Source of the DNA: BTUB01 sp963836585
GTDB taxonomy: Bacteria > Babelota > Babeliae > Babelales > Vermiphilaceae
Assembly: GCA_963836585.1 (NCBI GenBank)
Contig: CAWIJV010000003.1
Span: 1 to 64,000, forward strand
DNA length: 64,000 nt
Direction of reading: 5' to 3'
This document shows, piece by piece, positions 7,944 to 15,999 of this stretch (positions are counted from its first letter, which is position 1; every line of letters begins with the position of its first letter). Under the pieces are notes generated by a model. That model saw only the letters and a program-made list of their open reading frames with translations, did no database searches and was not told the origin of the DNA. The position numbers were made by a program, and so were the translations under genes.

Positions 7944-8083
7944 TAAGGCCGTTCGTGGTGAGTAACGAGCGTAGCGAGTATATCGAATCCATAAGGCCGT
8001 TAAAATTAATGTATTTTTCAATTTATTTTTTTATGGTTCGATACAAATTGCTTACGCAATTTTACTCACCACGAACGGATAAG
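7944..8083. repeat. Paired palindromic repeat, two inverted units
   Basis: The left unit runs from TTAAGGCCGTTCGTGGTGAG (from 7944) to AATCCATAAGGCCGTTAA. The inverted right unit runs from TTATGGTTCGATAC (about 8031) to CTCACCACGAACGGATAA. Same family as 6928-7136. The 402 bp between hicA and the protease gene hold this element and no convincing gene. Confidence 0.75.
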
Positions 8084-8154
8084 AAATTAAACCTCAAATC
8101 GAATTCGCGTTGACTAATGTTTTACTTAGTTACCGTGGCACTTTTAATGTTTAT

Positions 8155-9045
8155 TCAACATTGCTCAATCTTAGCCAATACATCATGATAACCAATGCGC
8201 GTTTGAGTATAAGGATGATCTCCATTGGTACCATTACGATTTCCATTGTGTTCAAGTTTGTTACGGTAGAGAAGCGCTCCTTTTTCGCCACCGTTTGGAA
8301 TAACTCTTGCAGCAATAATATCGCACAGAGCTTCTTCTGTTTTATTCAACCATGAATAGCTGACGCCACATGATGATTGAGGATTATCATCCATCCAACC
8401 CAATCTTATTGATAATAAGGTTATTGGAACCCAGGAAATCATAGCTAAACCAGTCACCTTAAAAGCCTTGCTGGCTCTTTTACTCATAGATGAACTTTTA
8501 AGTTTCTCAGCAAGCAGATATGCGCAGGCACTCATATTCGTTCCCGCAAAACCGCCTAACAGCAAGCCTGTATGCAGTTTATCCATCCAACAATGGGGAT
8601 TGATGAGAGAATTTCTATTTATTGCTGCGTGGGCCAACTCATGACCCAAAAGCGATTCTTGTTCACCATCAGATAACTCGCCTATTCGCGGATCAATATG
8701 AATTATTTTTCTGCCGTAAATAATGGAATTGTTCCACGAAGCCCAATTATTTTTTTTTAAACACTCCATTGCTTCCGGACTGAAATATTTGAGAAAAATG
8801 GGTTCATCTTTTGCCAGAAGACCTTTATTTATAAAGCACTGTTTTACTAATGCGAGCTTACTTTGCAAAGCATTATGAGCATCTTGATTCCCCCACATTT
8901 GCAGATGATCTTTATAGAGATGGTGATTTTCAATGACTGCTTTTGCGGTTAGCAAATCGTCATACGAGTTTGATTGTTCCATGCCTTGTATGTGCCATGA
9001 AGCACCTATTAATAGCAACAAGGGCCATACTATTATTCGTTTCAT
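8155..9045 (-). CDS. Exported M48-like zinc metallopeptidase
   Basis: 296 residues. A signal peptide (IIVWPLLLLIGASWHIQGME) is followed by a domain with the zinc motif HELAH in ESLLGHELAHAAINRNS, and probably two weak hydrophobic segments around GLLLGGFAGTNMSACAYLL and GLAMISWVPITLLSI. A downstream EEALCDIIAAR segment could supply the third metal ligand (the ExxxD-type site of M48 enzymes). A second secreted protease of the same type lies at 40953-41906. Likely acts in the periplasm or outside the cell; the substrate is unknown. Confidence 0.75.
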   Translation of the reverse strand: MKRIIVWPLLLLIGASWHIQGMEQSNSYDDLLTAKAVIENHHLYKDHLQMWGNQDAHNALQSKLALVKQCFINKGLLAKDEPIFLKYFSPEAMECLKKNNWASWNNSIIYGRKIIHIDPRIGELSDGEQESLLGHELAHAAINRNSLINPHCWMDKLHTGLLLGGFAGTNMSACAYLLAEKLKSSSMSKRASKAFKVTGLAMISWVPITLLSIRLGWMDDNPQSSCGVSYSWLNKTEEALCDIIAARVIPNGGEKGALLYRNKLEHNGNRNGTNGDHPYTQTRIGYHDVLAKIEQC

Positions 9046-9130
9046 AATTAAACCTTTATTTTATTCATTTACACTATTTTTATCTCAACACTAATTTAAA
9101 ACTCATAGGTAACTCCTTAAAAATTGGGCA

Positions 9131-9160
9131 AAAAAAATCCCCCGGTTTTATTCGGGGGAT
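9131..9160 (-). terminator. Rho-independent terminator
   Basis: Stem ATCCCCCG / CGGGGGAT with an 8-base loop. On the minus strand it is followed by a run of eight T's. It terminates transcripts from the 9386-9990 genes. The rest of 9046-9385 holds only a relic of a binding-protein gene at its right end. Confidence 0.75.
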
Positions 9161-9321
9161 AGCTTTATTCTTAATTAAAAAAATTATTCAAAGCGCAAGT
9201 TCCCCCGGGAAGGTAAAGTAAAAAAAGAAAAAGGAGAAAGTGCGGTAATTATTTTTTATCTTCATACCCATAGATTACCATAAAAATTGCAAATAGCAAG
9301 ATCTTTTTACCACTTTAATCC

Positions 9322-9396
9322 CAAAAAATGCTCGATGAGATTGGTGCTGATAGCCCTCAGGAAAACCTTAAGAAAAAAATGGGGGTTAGGGTAATT
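9322..9396 (+). pseudogene. Relic of a second amino-acid binding-protein gene (3' end)
   Basis: About 70 bp align with the last codons of the binding protein at 6132-6896. The pieces GCTCGATGA.ATTGGTGCTGAT, GAAAACCTTAAGAAAAAA and ATGGGGGTTAGGGTAATT parallel GCTCGATGATATGGCTGCTG, GAAAAACTTAAGAAAAAA and TGGGGCTTAAAGTAATTT. With one A removed it still reads LKKKWGLG and then a stop. It has no start and several disruptions. It suggests that a duplicated transporter gene was lost here. The 3' end overlaps the small gene at 9386. Confidence 0.65.
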
Positions 9397-9715
9397 CAAA
9401 AACGCGCGTGTTATTACGTGAGGCGATTATTGCTTCAACTTGAGCCACAATATCCGGGTTATCGCATTTGATAGAGGCTTTAACTTTTAAGCTATCTGCC
9501 TCCTTTTTCACGCGAACTCTATACGTGATTCCATTACAGCATTTTCTAACTACTGCTTTATAGGGAGTTGCTTTAGGTAATTTTCTTAGCTTCGCAATTT
9601 TAGTGTCACTATCTCTCAAAATTTCTCGAACTACCGGATTATCGGATTGCATTCCATGATTAGAAAAAGTGATTAGAAAAGGTGAAATGAGTAAAAATAA
9701 GTGTCTTGCGTTCAT
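9386..9715 (-). CDS. Small secreted protein of unknown function
   Basis: 109 residues with a signal peptide (MNARHLFLLISPFLITFSNH, then GMQ). The mature part is basic and has two adjacent cysteines (RKCCNGITYRVRVKK) and one more near the end. No family is recognised. The start of the mature region, GMQ or AMQ, is shared by several exported proteins in this window (5177-5866, 47702-48475), hinting at a common signal-peptide style. It lies 8 bp after the MGMT-like gene on the same strand and probably shares its transcript and the terminator at 9131-9160. Confidence 0.6.
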   Translation of the reverse strand: MNARHLFLLISPFLITFSNHGMQSDNPVVREILRDSDTKIAKLRKLPKATPYKAVVRKCCNGITYRVRVKKEADSLKVKASIKCDNPDIVAQVEAIIASRNNTRVFELP

Positions 9716-9723
9716 AAGTAGCC

Positions 9724-9990
9724 TCAGTATTTTAATGTAAAATTTTTTTCTTGCGCCAAGATTTCGGCTTTCTTTTCAATCCCACGGTTGTATCCACCAA
9801 GCCCACCATCGGAACGGATCACGCGATGGCAGGGAACTGCAGGATCATAATTTTTGCTCATTATCATGCCAACAGCGCGAGCAGCCCTTGGATTGCCTGC
9901 TAAACCTGCAACTTGGGCATAGGTCATGGTCTTGCCTTTGGGAATTTTAGCAACGATTTCCAGAACTTTTTGCGTAAAATTACTATTCAT
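9724..9990 (-). CDS. MGMT-family DNA alkyl-repair protein, short
   Basis: 88 residues that match the C-terminal DNA-binding/active-site domain of O6-alkylguanine-DNA alkyltransferase. The reactive cysteine is in PCHR at 53-56, the arginine-finger segment is GNPRAARAVG at 32-41, and the downstream GGLGGYNRG loop is present. Because the cysteine is kept, it could still accept alkyl groups, unlike the ATL proteins where it is Trp or Ala. Full-length enzymes have an additional N-terminal domain; this short form is common in bacteria. Acts in the cytosol on alkylated guanine. Confidence 0.85.
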   Translation of the reverse strand: MNSNFTQKVLEIVAKIPKGKTMTYAQVAGLAGNPRAARAVGMIMSKNYDPAVPCHRVIRSDGGLGGYNRGIEKKAEILAQEKNFTLKY

Positions 9991-10073
9991 ATTTCCAATA
10001 CGCCTTTAAAAATTGTTACCATCTGCTAGAATCATTTTAATACAATGAAAAATACTATAGTTAAGAGTACAAT

Positions 10074-10631
10074 ATGTCATATAAAGATCAAAAAAATAAT
10101 TATATCTCATTCTTGATTTCAGCTGTTTCTTTTTTGCCCATTTTTGTTTTCATGTTTTATGCCCGAATAAAAGGATTAGTTGGCTGTAGTCCAGCTTGAA
10201 CAGAACCCTTTTATGCCGGAGCGATTCTTGCTCTAGTTGCAATCGCAATCCAATTAAACGCAGGTCTTATTCTGGATAGATTTATGCTTGGTGCCAATCT
10301 TTTTTTGATAATAGCGTCTGCATTATTTTTCTTTAACATAACTCCTTGCTTATATTTTTTAGGGAATTATAAAGGGGCATTCTTTATTGGCTGTGTACTT
10401 TTAGTAGGCATTCTAGCCAGCTTTGCAACTCGAGCAGGATTTATTGGCATCTCACATGCAAATAAAGAAATAATTAGATCCAATTCTTTATTTTTAATCG
10501 GTGCTGTGGTTATCGCATTTGTGTGGGCACTTATAACAAATAGCTACGGTCTTTTTGTTTCCGCCATCCTCCCTTTTATAGTCTTGCGAATTATGGCTGG
10601 AAATTTACAAAACAAAATAAAAAATACATAA
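10074..10631 (+). pseudogene. Multi-pass membrane protein with in-frame TGA
   Basis: From an ATG at 10074 the frame encodes a hydrophobic N-terminus (FLISAVSFLPIFVFMFYARI). It reaches TGA at 10197-10199 inside GCSPA-stop-TEPFYAGA, and continues with about 140 more hydrophobic codons to 10629. The part after the stop, from the internal ATG at 10284, is 115 residues with three or four membrane segments. TGG (Trp) to TGA would explain the stop. TGA ends intact genes elsewhere here, so recoding is unlikely. No family is recognised. Confidence 0.55.
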
Positions 10632-10661
10632 GACTTTTATAAAAGAATAAGTGAAATTCTT

Positions 10662-11078
10662 TTATAACATCTTATCGAGGATATTCCTGTATTCGGGGTT
10701 CAATTGGGCTTCTTGAGCAGCGGATATAATTTCATCTTTGCGTACCCATTTATATCCACAATGCTCATCGCTTAACGCTATTCTGGGAAAATGGGCACTT
10801 ACTTTATACATTAAAAGCACAAGCTCTTGACCATCAGGAAGAGTGTGCGGATGCCGATGAGCATCCAGCAGATCATGAATGATAATATTTTCTATTGTCG
10901 GAATTTCTTCTTTGAGCTCTCGCATAAGAGTATCAGTGATCGATTCACCACCCTCCATGCGACCGCCGGGCAAATCCCAGTAAGCAGATCCGTCAACCCT
11001 ATTTTTACACTTTAATAGTAACGCTTTATCATTATCTATAATAATGCACTTAATGCCCACATAAAATGTTTTTGGCAT
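10662..11078 (-). CDS. Nudix hydrolase
   Basis: 138 residues with a complete Nudix box: G39, E45 and then REL-K-EE at 53-58 within GGRMEGGESITDTLMRELKE. The preceding AYWDLPGGR and the following IIHDLLDAHRHP fit the fold. Nudix enzymes hydrolyse nucleoside diphosphates linked to another group, such as oxidised dNTPs, capped RNA or NDP sugars. The sequence does not tell which substrate. A single gene convergent with the membrane pseudogene. Confidence 0.88.
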   Translation of the reverse strand: MPKTFYVGIKCIIIDNDKALLLKCKNRVDGSAYWDLPGGRMEGGESITDTLMRELKEEIPTIENIIIHDLLDAHRHPHTLPDGQELVLLMYKVSAHFPRIALSDEHCGYKWVRKDEIISAAQEAQLNPEYRNILDKML

Positions 11079-11182
11079 GACTCTTTCCTATGATACAGTA
11101 AGATTTATTGTATAAGCTTCTAAAAAAGACAGATTTTAACTAGGCTTATACTGTAATACTTTACCAATTAATTTGGAAAAAT

Positions 11183-11842
11183 ATGATCGATTTTAAACTC
11201 ATTCAAGAATCATTGCCCCTTCTTTTGCATGGAGCAATGGTAAGTATACAAATTGCAGCACTCGGTGCCTTCATTGGAATATTATTTGGAACACTGCTTG
11301 GGTTAGCTCAAACAAGCAAATCAAAAATTCTGCGATGGTTTTCCACCATTTATGTGACCATAATTCGCGGTATTCCCATGCTCATTCAAATTCTTGCCGC
11401 TTTTTATATCTTACCTCAGTTTGGCATATCACTGGATGCATTTTGGGTCGCCGTTATTGCAATCGGATTAAATAGCGCCGCATATGTCAGCCAAATTATT
11501 AAAGCAGGTATTCGTTCGATCGGCAAAGGGCAAATAGAAGCCGGACATGTCCTGGGTCTAAGCACTATGCAAATCACCAGATATATTGTTTTGCCTCAAG
11601 CTTTTCGCGTGGTAATCCCCGCACTCGGCAATGAGTTTATTACGCTTGTTAAAGACTCAGCACTTGCTTCCACAATTGGCGTTGTAGAACTCACTAAAGA
11701 AGGCATTTTTATCCGCGGAAGAACATTTGATTCCATCACCGTCTTTTTCGCCGTTGCATGTATTTATTTAATTATTACAACGACACTTTCGCTATTCATT
11801 AACTGGATTGAAAAAAGGATGAACCGACATGTTAGACATTAA
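11183..11842 (+). CDS. Amino-acid ABC transporter permease
   Basis: 219 residues of the HisM/GlnP-type inner-membrane permease family. It has about five hydrophobic segments and the conserved cytoplasmic loop that docks to the ATPase: EAGHVLGLSTMQITRYIVLP then QAFRVVIPALGNEFITLVKD. The early motif TIIRGIPMLIQI is typical of polar amino-acid permeases. Its stop overlaps the ATPase start by 14 bp, so the two are translationally coupled. The matching binding protein is probably the one at 6132-6896. Confidence 0.93.
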   Translation: MIDFKLIQESLPLLLHGAMVSIQIAALGAFIGILFGTLLGLAQTSKSKILRWFSTIYVTIIRGIPMLIQILAAFYILPQFGISLDAFWVAVIAIGLNSAAYVSQIIKAGIRSIGKGQIEAGHVLGLSTMQITRYIVLPQAFRVVIPALGNEFITLVKDSALASTIGVVELTKEGIFIRGRTFDSITVFFAVACIYLIITTTLSLFINWIEKRMNRHVRH

Positions 11843-12545
11843 AAACGTCAGCAAAAAATTTGGCGCCAAAACAATCCTTGATCATGTTTTTTTGCAGGTC
11901 GCAAAAGGAGAGATTGCAGTATTGTTGGGTGCGTCAGGCGTCGGCAAATCAACCTTATTGCGAATTCTTAATCATCTTGAAACTTCTGATTCCGGATCAT
12001 TTTTTTTAAATGGCAAACCGCTCGATTTAAATACCGTTAATCAAACGCACACGGTTGGATTTGTATTCCAAAATTTCAATCTCTTTGATCATTTAACCGT
12101 AAAAGAAAATATTACGCTCGCACTTGAAAAAGCACTCGGTAAAAGCAAAAAAGAAGCAGATGCAATTGCCAAACAATTATTAGATCATTATGGACTTTCT
12201 GATAAAGCAACCGCATATCCTGCAGATTTATCCGGAGGACAAAAACAGCGATTAGCGCTCGCAAGAACATTAGCTCTCAAGCCACAAGTTATTTGCCTTG
12301 ATGAACCAACCTCTGCACTTGATCCAATGCTCACCGCATATGTTGCAAATATTATTCAGGAGTTAGCAAAAGAAGGATATATCGTACTTGTTGCAACGCA
12401 TGATACTACTTTGCTTGAGCGCCTACAGTGTTCCATTTATTTAATGAAGGATGGTAAAATTATTCAAAGCGCATCATCGGCAGAATTGGCGCGAAATCCC
12501 AGTGCATATCCGCTTATTAGCAATTTCCTCCAAGGAACTCATTAA
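11829..12545 (+). CDS. Amino-acid ABC transporter ATP-binding protein
   Basis: 238 residues, the usual length for GlnQ/HisP-type ATPases. Walker A GASGVGKST at 34-42, Q-loop in GFVFQNFNLFDHLTV, ABC signature LSGGQKQR near 135, Walker B VICLDEPTSALDP and the switch His in VATHDT. It powers uptake of a polar amino acid through the permease encoded just upstream, with which it overlaps. The next gene starts inside its stop codon (TAATG) and probably shares the transcript. Amino-acid import suits a host-dependent cell. Confidence 0.95.
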   Translation: MLDIKNVSKKFGAKTILDHVFLQVAKGEIAVLLGASGVGKSTLLRILNHLETSDSGSFFLNGKPLDLNTVNQTHTVGFVFQNFNLFDHLTVKENITLALEKALGKSKKEADAIAKQLLDHYGLSDKATAYPADLSGGQKQRLALARTLALKPQVICLDEPTSALDPMLTAYVANIIQELAKEGYIVLVATHDTTLLERLQCSIYLMKDGKIIQSASSAELARNPSAYPLISNFLQGTH

Positions 12546-13189
12546 TGCGCAGAGCTCTTTTTTTTATTTTTTTAGTGATGGCATCACCATCACACGCGAT
12601 GCTTTCTAAAATAAAGACAGCGATAAAAAATTTTATCACAGAAGCTAGGATGCCTCCTGTACATGCGGATGGCCCGCGAGATTACTACTGCGGAATATTT
12701 AAAATAATTGCCATCGAAACTCCTATCACAGCCTATTATTTCCCCTACACCTCACTTTTTATAAATGGAGCGGCTCTTTGTCTCTTAAGCAGCGCGTATA
12801 TCAGAGAAATTAACAGCGATATGGCAAATAGACTACGCCAACGGGTAAATAGGCTATTTCACTATGATTCATTATCAGCGACCACTTTAAATGAACTGAT
12901 GCAAACAGATGCATATGGAAATTCGGATCCTCTGAGTCTGGAAGAGCAAAACACGGGATTTTTAACCATGGCATTGGCGCACTATCAGGCGTGTAGAATT
13001 TTATTACTACCATATGACGGGGCCAAATATCTCACTGCCGCTAGAATCTCTATAAGGCATCATGCCGATACCGCGCAAGCATTGCGGGATCTTAGACGAG
13101 AAGAGATGCATGATGGCGTTCAGTGGCTTGCAACAGAACTTAAAGAATCTGATGAAGAGGTGGAAAAATCAATGTCAAAAATCGAATAA
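12545..13189 (+). CDS. Secreted protein of unknown function
   Basis: 214 residues with an N-terminal signal peptide (MRRALFFIFLVMASPSHAM). The mature protein is mostly helical and ends in an acidic, charged tail (TELKESDEEVEKSMSKIE). A hydrophobic segment around YTSLFINGAALCLLSSAYI may be a membrane helix. No family is recognised. It begins in the stop codon of the ABC ATPase gene, so it may be co-expressed with the transporter, but a functional link is not shown. Confidence 0.65.
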   Translation: MRRALFFIFLVMASPSHAMLSKIKTAIKNFITEARMPPVHADGPRDYYCGIFKIIAIETPITAYYFPYTSLFINGAALCLLSSAYIREINSDMANRLRQRVNRLFHYDSLSATTLNELMQTDAYGNSDPLSLEEQNTGFLTMALAHYQACRILLLPYDGAKYLTAARISIRHHADTAQALRDLRREEMHDGVQWLATELKESDEEVEKSMSKIE

Positions 13190-13230
13190 CTCATAAATTT
13201 TATTAGAGATGCTCATTAAAAAAAACAGCT

Positions 13231-14286
13231 ATGCATAAAACAATACTATTATATACATCGATCTATTATTACTTTGCGACCGGCATGGAAGATGGAATTC
13301 GCTATCTGAGTAAACCATATTCTATTTCAAATAGTCGCAGCCAAAAGGGTAAGCTCTGGGATATTATCCAGCAAGACAGAGTTGGTGAATTCCGTGGCCA
13401 ACCTTCCGTTCATCTCAGCCCCAATCAATGGCTGGGCGATTACACGATCTTGACATTTGCCATCGCAGCAGGCGCAAAACAATGCGCCCAATCGCTTATC
13501 ACTCAATGGAATGCTGATGTTAACAAACTTGATAAAAAAAAGCATTCAGCTTTGGTGAAAGCTTTGGAACACAAGGAATGGGCCCTTGCACAGCTTTTGG
13601 TGGATTATGGCGCGAGTGTGAATCTGCCTCAGGAAGGAGATGGATCATGGGGATTGCGCAGCCCATTGGGGATATTTCTTACCAGAATCTCGGGAAGAAG
13701 TTATATATGGGAATCTTATATCCCGCAAATGCGTTGGCTGCTAGAACATAATGCCAACCCAAGCTCCTACTGCTTAAATGGTGTACCCCTTGGGTATATG
13801 GCTCCGTACAGCCACACAAAAGAAGGATCACACTTCATTAAATTGTTGTGTGATCATGGAGCCGATGTGAATGCATATATCACCGATTCCCACAAAACAG
13901 TACTCCACTGGTGTGCGCAACGCCGCCACTGTGTACCATTTAAATATCATCTACTCACCGTCTTTTATCTGTTACAGCGTGGCGCTGATATTAATGCGTG
14001 TGATGATAATTATGTTACGCCGCTTCATGAAGCAGTGTTCAATAATGAGGAGCCTGACACGCCCGTCCGTTGCGGCGCTGAAAGAACCAATGCAGATTTG
14101 ATCGCATATCTTCTTTATATGGGTGCTAACCCAACCTTAAAAAATAGTCGCGGGCAAACACCACGCGATCTTGCAAGGCAACCGGAAGTAGTTGCTATGC
14201 TTGAGCATCCTAAATTGGTAGCCTTACCTGAGAGAGTAAGGGAAATTTTGGAGCCGTTGAGAGTTAATTGTGAAAAAATCTTATAA
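13231..14286 (+). CDS. Secreted ankyrin-repeat protein
   Basis: 351 residues. The N-terminus (KTILLYTSIYYYFATGME) resembles the signal peptides nearby. From about residue 70 there are roughly six ankyrin repeats, seen in LGDYTILTFAIAAGAKQCAQ, ALAQLLVDYGASVNLPQ, LLCDHGADVNAY, FYLLQRGADINACDDNYVTP then LHEAVFNN, and LIAYLLYMGANPTLKNSRGQ then TPRDLA. Ankyrin repeats bind proteins and are frequent among effectors of intracellular bacteria. The last 20 residues (LPERVREILEPLRVNCEKIL) resemble the start of an F-box, and a similar end occurs in the ankyrin protein at 14408-15016. A host-directed role is an inference. Confidence 0.8.
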   Translation: MHKTILLYTSIYYYFATGMEDGIRYLSKPYSISNSRSQKGKLWDIIQQDRVGEFRGQPSVHLSPNQWLGDYTILTFAIAAGAKQCAQSLITQWNADVNKLDKKKHSALVKALEHKEWALAQLLVDYGASVNLPQEGDGSWGLRSPLGIFLTRISGRSYIWESYIPQMRWLLEHNANPSSYCLNGVPLGYMAPYSHTKEGSHFIKLLCDHGADVNAYITDSHKTVLHWCAQRRHCVPFKYHLLTVFYLLQRGADINACDDNYVTPLHEAVFNNEEPDTPVRCGAERTNADLIAYLLYMGANPTLKNSRGQTPRDLARQPEVVAMLEHPKLVALPERVREILEPLRVNCEKIL

Positions 14287-14350
14287 ATACTTTTTTCTAG
14301 CTATATTTTCTTTTTCACTTGCAGCAAGTATACAGCCTCCTCTTCTTTAA
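14270..14350 (+). pseudogene. Signal-peptide-only ORF fragment
   Basis: A GTG-started 26-codon frame encodes KKSYKYFFLAIFSFSLAASI and then QPPLL before a TAA. It is almost exactly one signal peptide. It overlaps the end of the ankyrin gene by 17 bp and has no mature domain, so it looks like the head of a lost exported protein. Confidence 0.3.
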
Positions 14351-14407
14351 AGAGTATCTCACCCTCCTGGAGATGCGAAAGATAGAATAAATTTTTTAGG
14401 AGAATGC

Positions 14408-15016
14408 ATGAAGCAGCTTTTACTATATGGCCTCTTTCTATACGCCACAATTAACTCTATGGATAGTGAATACGCACGGATAAAATCACTGCTTACCAAG
14501 CCACATGAATTGGTGACGTATCTTGAATCGCAGGATGCCTATTTGCACACTCCTCTAATGCGGTTACTCGATAAAGCAACCGATGAGCAAATTCAGGATC
14601 TTTTGCCACATCTTAGAGGGTACCCTTTTAATCTGGAAATAAAGGGCCCCGCCCAGGAGACGGCCTTCTTTAATGCGTGTGATCGCAAGACTATTCCGGC
14701 CACGGTTTTAATGGTTTACCTGGGCGCCAAAGTAAACGCCCAAACCTGCTGGGGAACCCCCCTTTTTCTGGCAATTATCAATCAAAATATCGATCTTATA
14801 GCCTACCTGCTTTATGAGGGCGCCTCCTTAAATACTGCCGATGCATCGGGTAAAAAAGCGGCCGATCTGGCCCCCACTGTTGCTATTGCCCATCTTCTTA
14901 CCCATAAACTGCATCACATTCCCGAGAAAGCCAGGGAAATACTCCTTTCTCTGGGCCAAAGAATCACGGGAGTACAGCCAGGCAAAATGGGCAAGAAAAG
15001 GGCTTTTACAGGGTAA
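14408..15016 (+). CDS. Secreted ankyrin-repeat protein, short
   Basis: 202 residues with a short signal peptide (MKQLLLYGLFLYATINSM). Three to four ankyrin-like repeats follow; the clearest are TVLMVYLGAKVNAQTCWGTP then LFLAIINQNIDLIAYLLYEG then ASLNTADASGKKAADLAP. The protein ends with HHIPEKAREILLSLG and a basic tail; this IPEKAREIL matches LPERVREIL at the end of the preceding ankyrin protein, so the two are paralogs. A good ribosome site (TAGGAG) precedes the ATG. It may act outside the cell or in the host. Confidence 0.75.
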   Translation: MKQLLLYGLFLYATINSMDSEYARIKSLLTKPHELVTYLESQDAYLHTPLMRLLDKATDEQIQDLLPHLRGYPFNLEIKGPAQETAFFNACDRKTIPATVLMVYLGAKVNAQTCWGTPLFLAIINQNIDLIAYLLYEGASLNTADASGKKAADLAPTVAIAHLLTHKLHHIPEKAREILLSLGQRITGVQPGKMGKKRAFTG

Positions 15017-15034
15017 ATATTACAAATAGAAAAT

Positions 15035-15063
15035 TTTACAAGAGGTGCCTTTTATGCTATAGT
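15035..15063 (+). promoter_or_regulatory. Sigma70-type promoter
   Basis: TTTACA at 15035-15040, 17-base spacer, TATAGT at 15058-15063, about 33 bp before the next start codon. Confidence 0.6.
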
Positions 15064-15095
15064 TAGGTAAAGCATACTGCTTTTGTGGAGGTTAT

Positions 15096-15854
15096 ATGTT
15101 CAAGAAAACATTCGGTATCTTTTTCCTTACCTATTCGCTTCTGGCGCCGGCAATGGCGGTCCCTGGGTTTAATCCGGGCACTGTGATTGATCATATTAAC
15201 CAGGCAGGCCAGTTTACCGTTACCTTGCCCGACACGGCAAAAATAGCCTCGGGGATGCCGATTTTTACCACCAAAGGTATTCCGGTAATCGTTTCAATTG
15301 TTGTGGGAAATGTTTCGGGAAATATATCATTCTGGGCATTAACCACCGGCACTGGCTATCTATTGCTGAGCCATTATAATCCAGCTGCTCCCTATGTTGC
15401 TGCCGTCACCGGCGGATTGGGCTATGCAGCCGGCCAAGAAATGGGAAATGCAACGCAAGGATTCATGCAGACCACTTGGGGCAAAGCATCGCAATTAGCA
15501 TTGCTGACAACCCTGGCAGGAGCATCAATGCTTACTACCAATTCAGTCTATGGCCACGCATTTTTAGCAGCAACACAAGCACTCGGTTTGCACACCGCGC
15601 TTACCTATGCTCAACAATTACTTCCGAGCAAGACCAACACTCGCCCACAATCTCAAAATGGCATCTTTGCATCTATTAAAAATATGGTGAGTGGTGGCGT
15701 GAGCGATGCGCTCTACGCGCACACGGCTGCAGCGATGGCACATTTGGCTCAATCGTGCGATCCATCAACATTGTTGCACATCTTATTATATGAACAAGCA
15801 TATCGATTGGCACTTGCCGGCTCATCTGCTGCAAAAAAATTATTCCCCCACTAA
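15096..15854 (+). CDS. Secreted glycine-rich hydrophobic protein, unknown function
   Basis: 252 residues. Signal peptide MFKKTFGIFFLTYSLLAPAM, then a mature part with several hydrophobic, glycine-spaced stretches (IVSIVVGNVSGNISFWALTT; APYVAAVTGGLGYAAGQEMG) that resemble glycine-zipper membrane helices. No known family is recognised. The gene has its own promoter (15035-15063), a GGAGG-type ribosome site and a terminator (15964-15991), so it is a single-gene unit. A membrane-inserting or surface role is possible but not supported beyond hydrophobicity. Confidence 0.65.
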   Translation: MFKKTFGIFFLTYSLLAPAMAVPGFNPGTVIDHINQAGQFTVTLPDTAKIASGMPIFTTKGIPVIVSIVVGNVSGNISFWALTTGTGYLLLSHYNPAAPYVAAVTGGLGYAAGQEMGNATQGFMQTTWGKASQLALLTTLAGASMLTTNSVYGHAFLAATQALGLHTALTYAQQLLPSKTNTRPQSQNGIFASIKNMVSGGVSDALYAHTAAAMAHLAQSCDPSTLLHILLYEQAYRLALAGSSAAKKLFPH

Positions 15855-15963
15855 ACCTTGACAACTTTTTTCACGGTTGTTAGGATCATCCCAAGCATAT
15901 TAAAAAGTAATTTTTTACAATGTCCCTAATGAACAGTACTTCTTCGTATTGTTCACCCCCCTA

Positions 15964-15991
15964 ACCCTTCAGCTGTTCCTAGTTGAAGGGT
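15964..15991 (+). terminator. Rho-independent terminator
   Basis: Stem ACCCTTCA / TGAAGGGT followed by CTTTTTATTT. It ends the transcript of 15096-15854. Confidence 0.7.
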
Positions 15992-15999
15992 CTTTTTAT

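Noticed and set aside
6960..8060. GGTTCGATAC looking like a tRNA T-arm
   Set aside because: No acceptor stem, D-arm or anticodon arm can be built around it, and the same string recurs in palindromic repeats.
7892..8355. Plus-strand open frames across the repeat element and the M48 gene end
   Set aside because: They translate palindromic repeat and antisense of a conserved gene; no homologous motif.
10197..10199. TGA read as Trp or Gly (alternative genetic code)
   Set aside because: Intact genes in the window end at TGA (for example 40546, 44489, 39164), and no other gene needs TGA as a sense codon.
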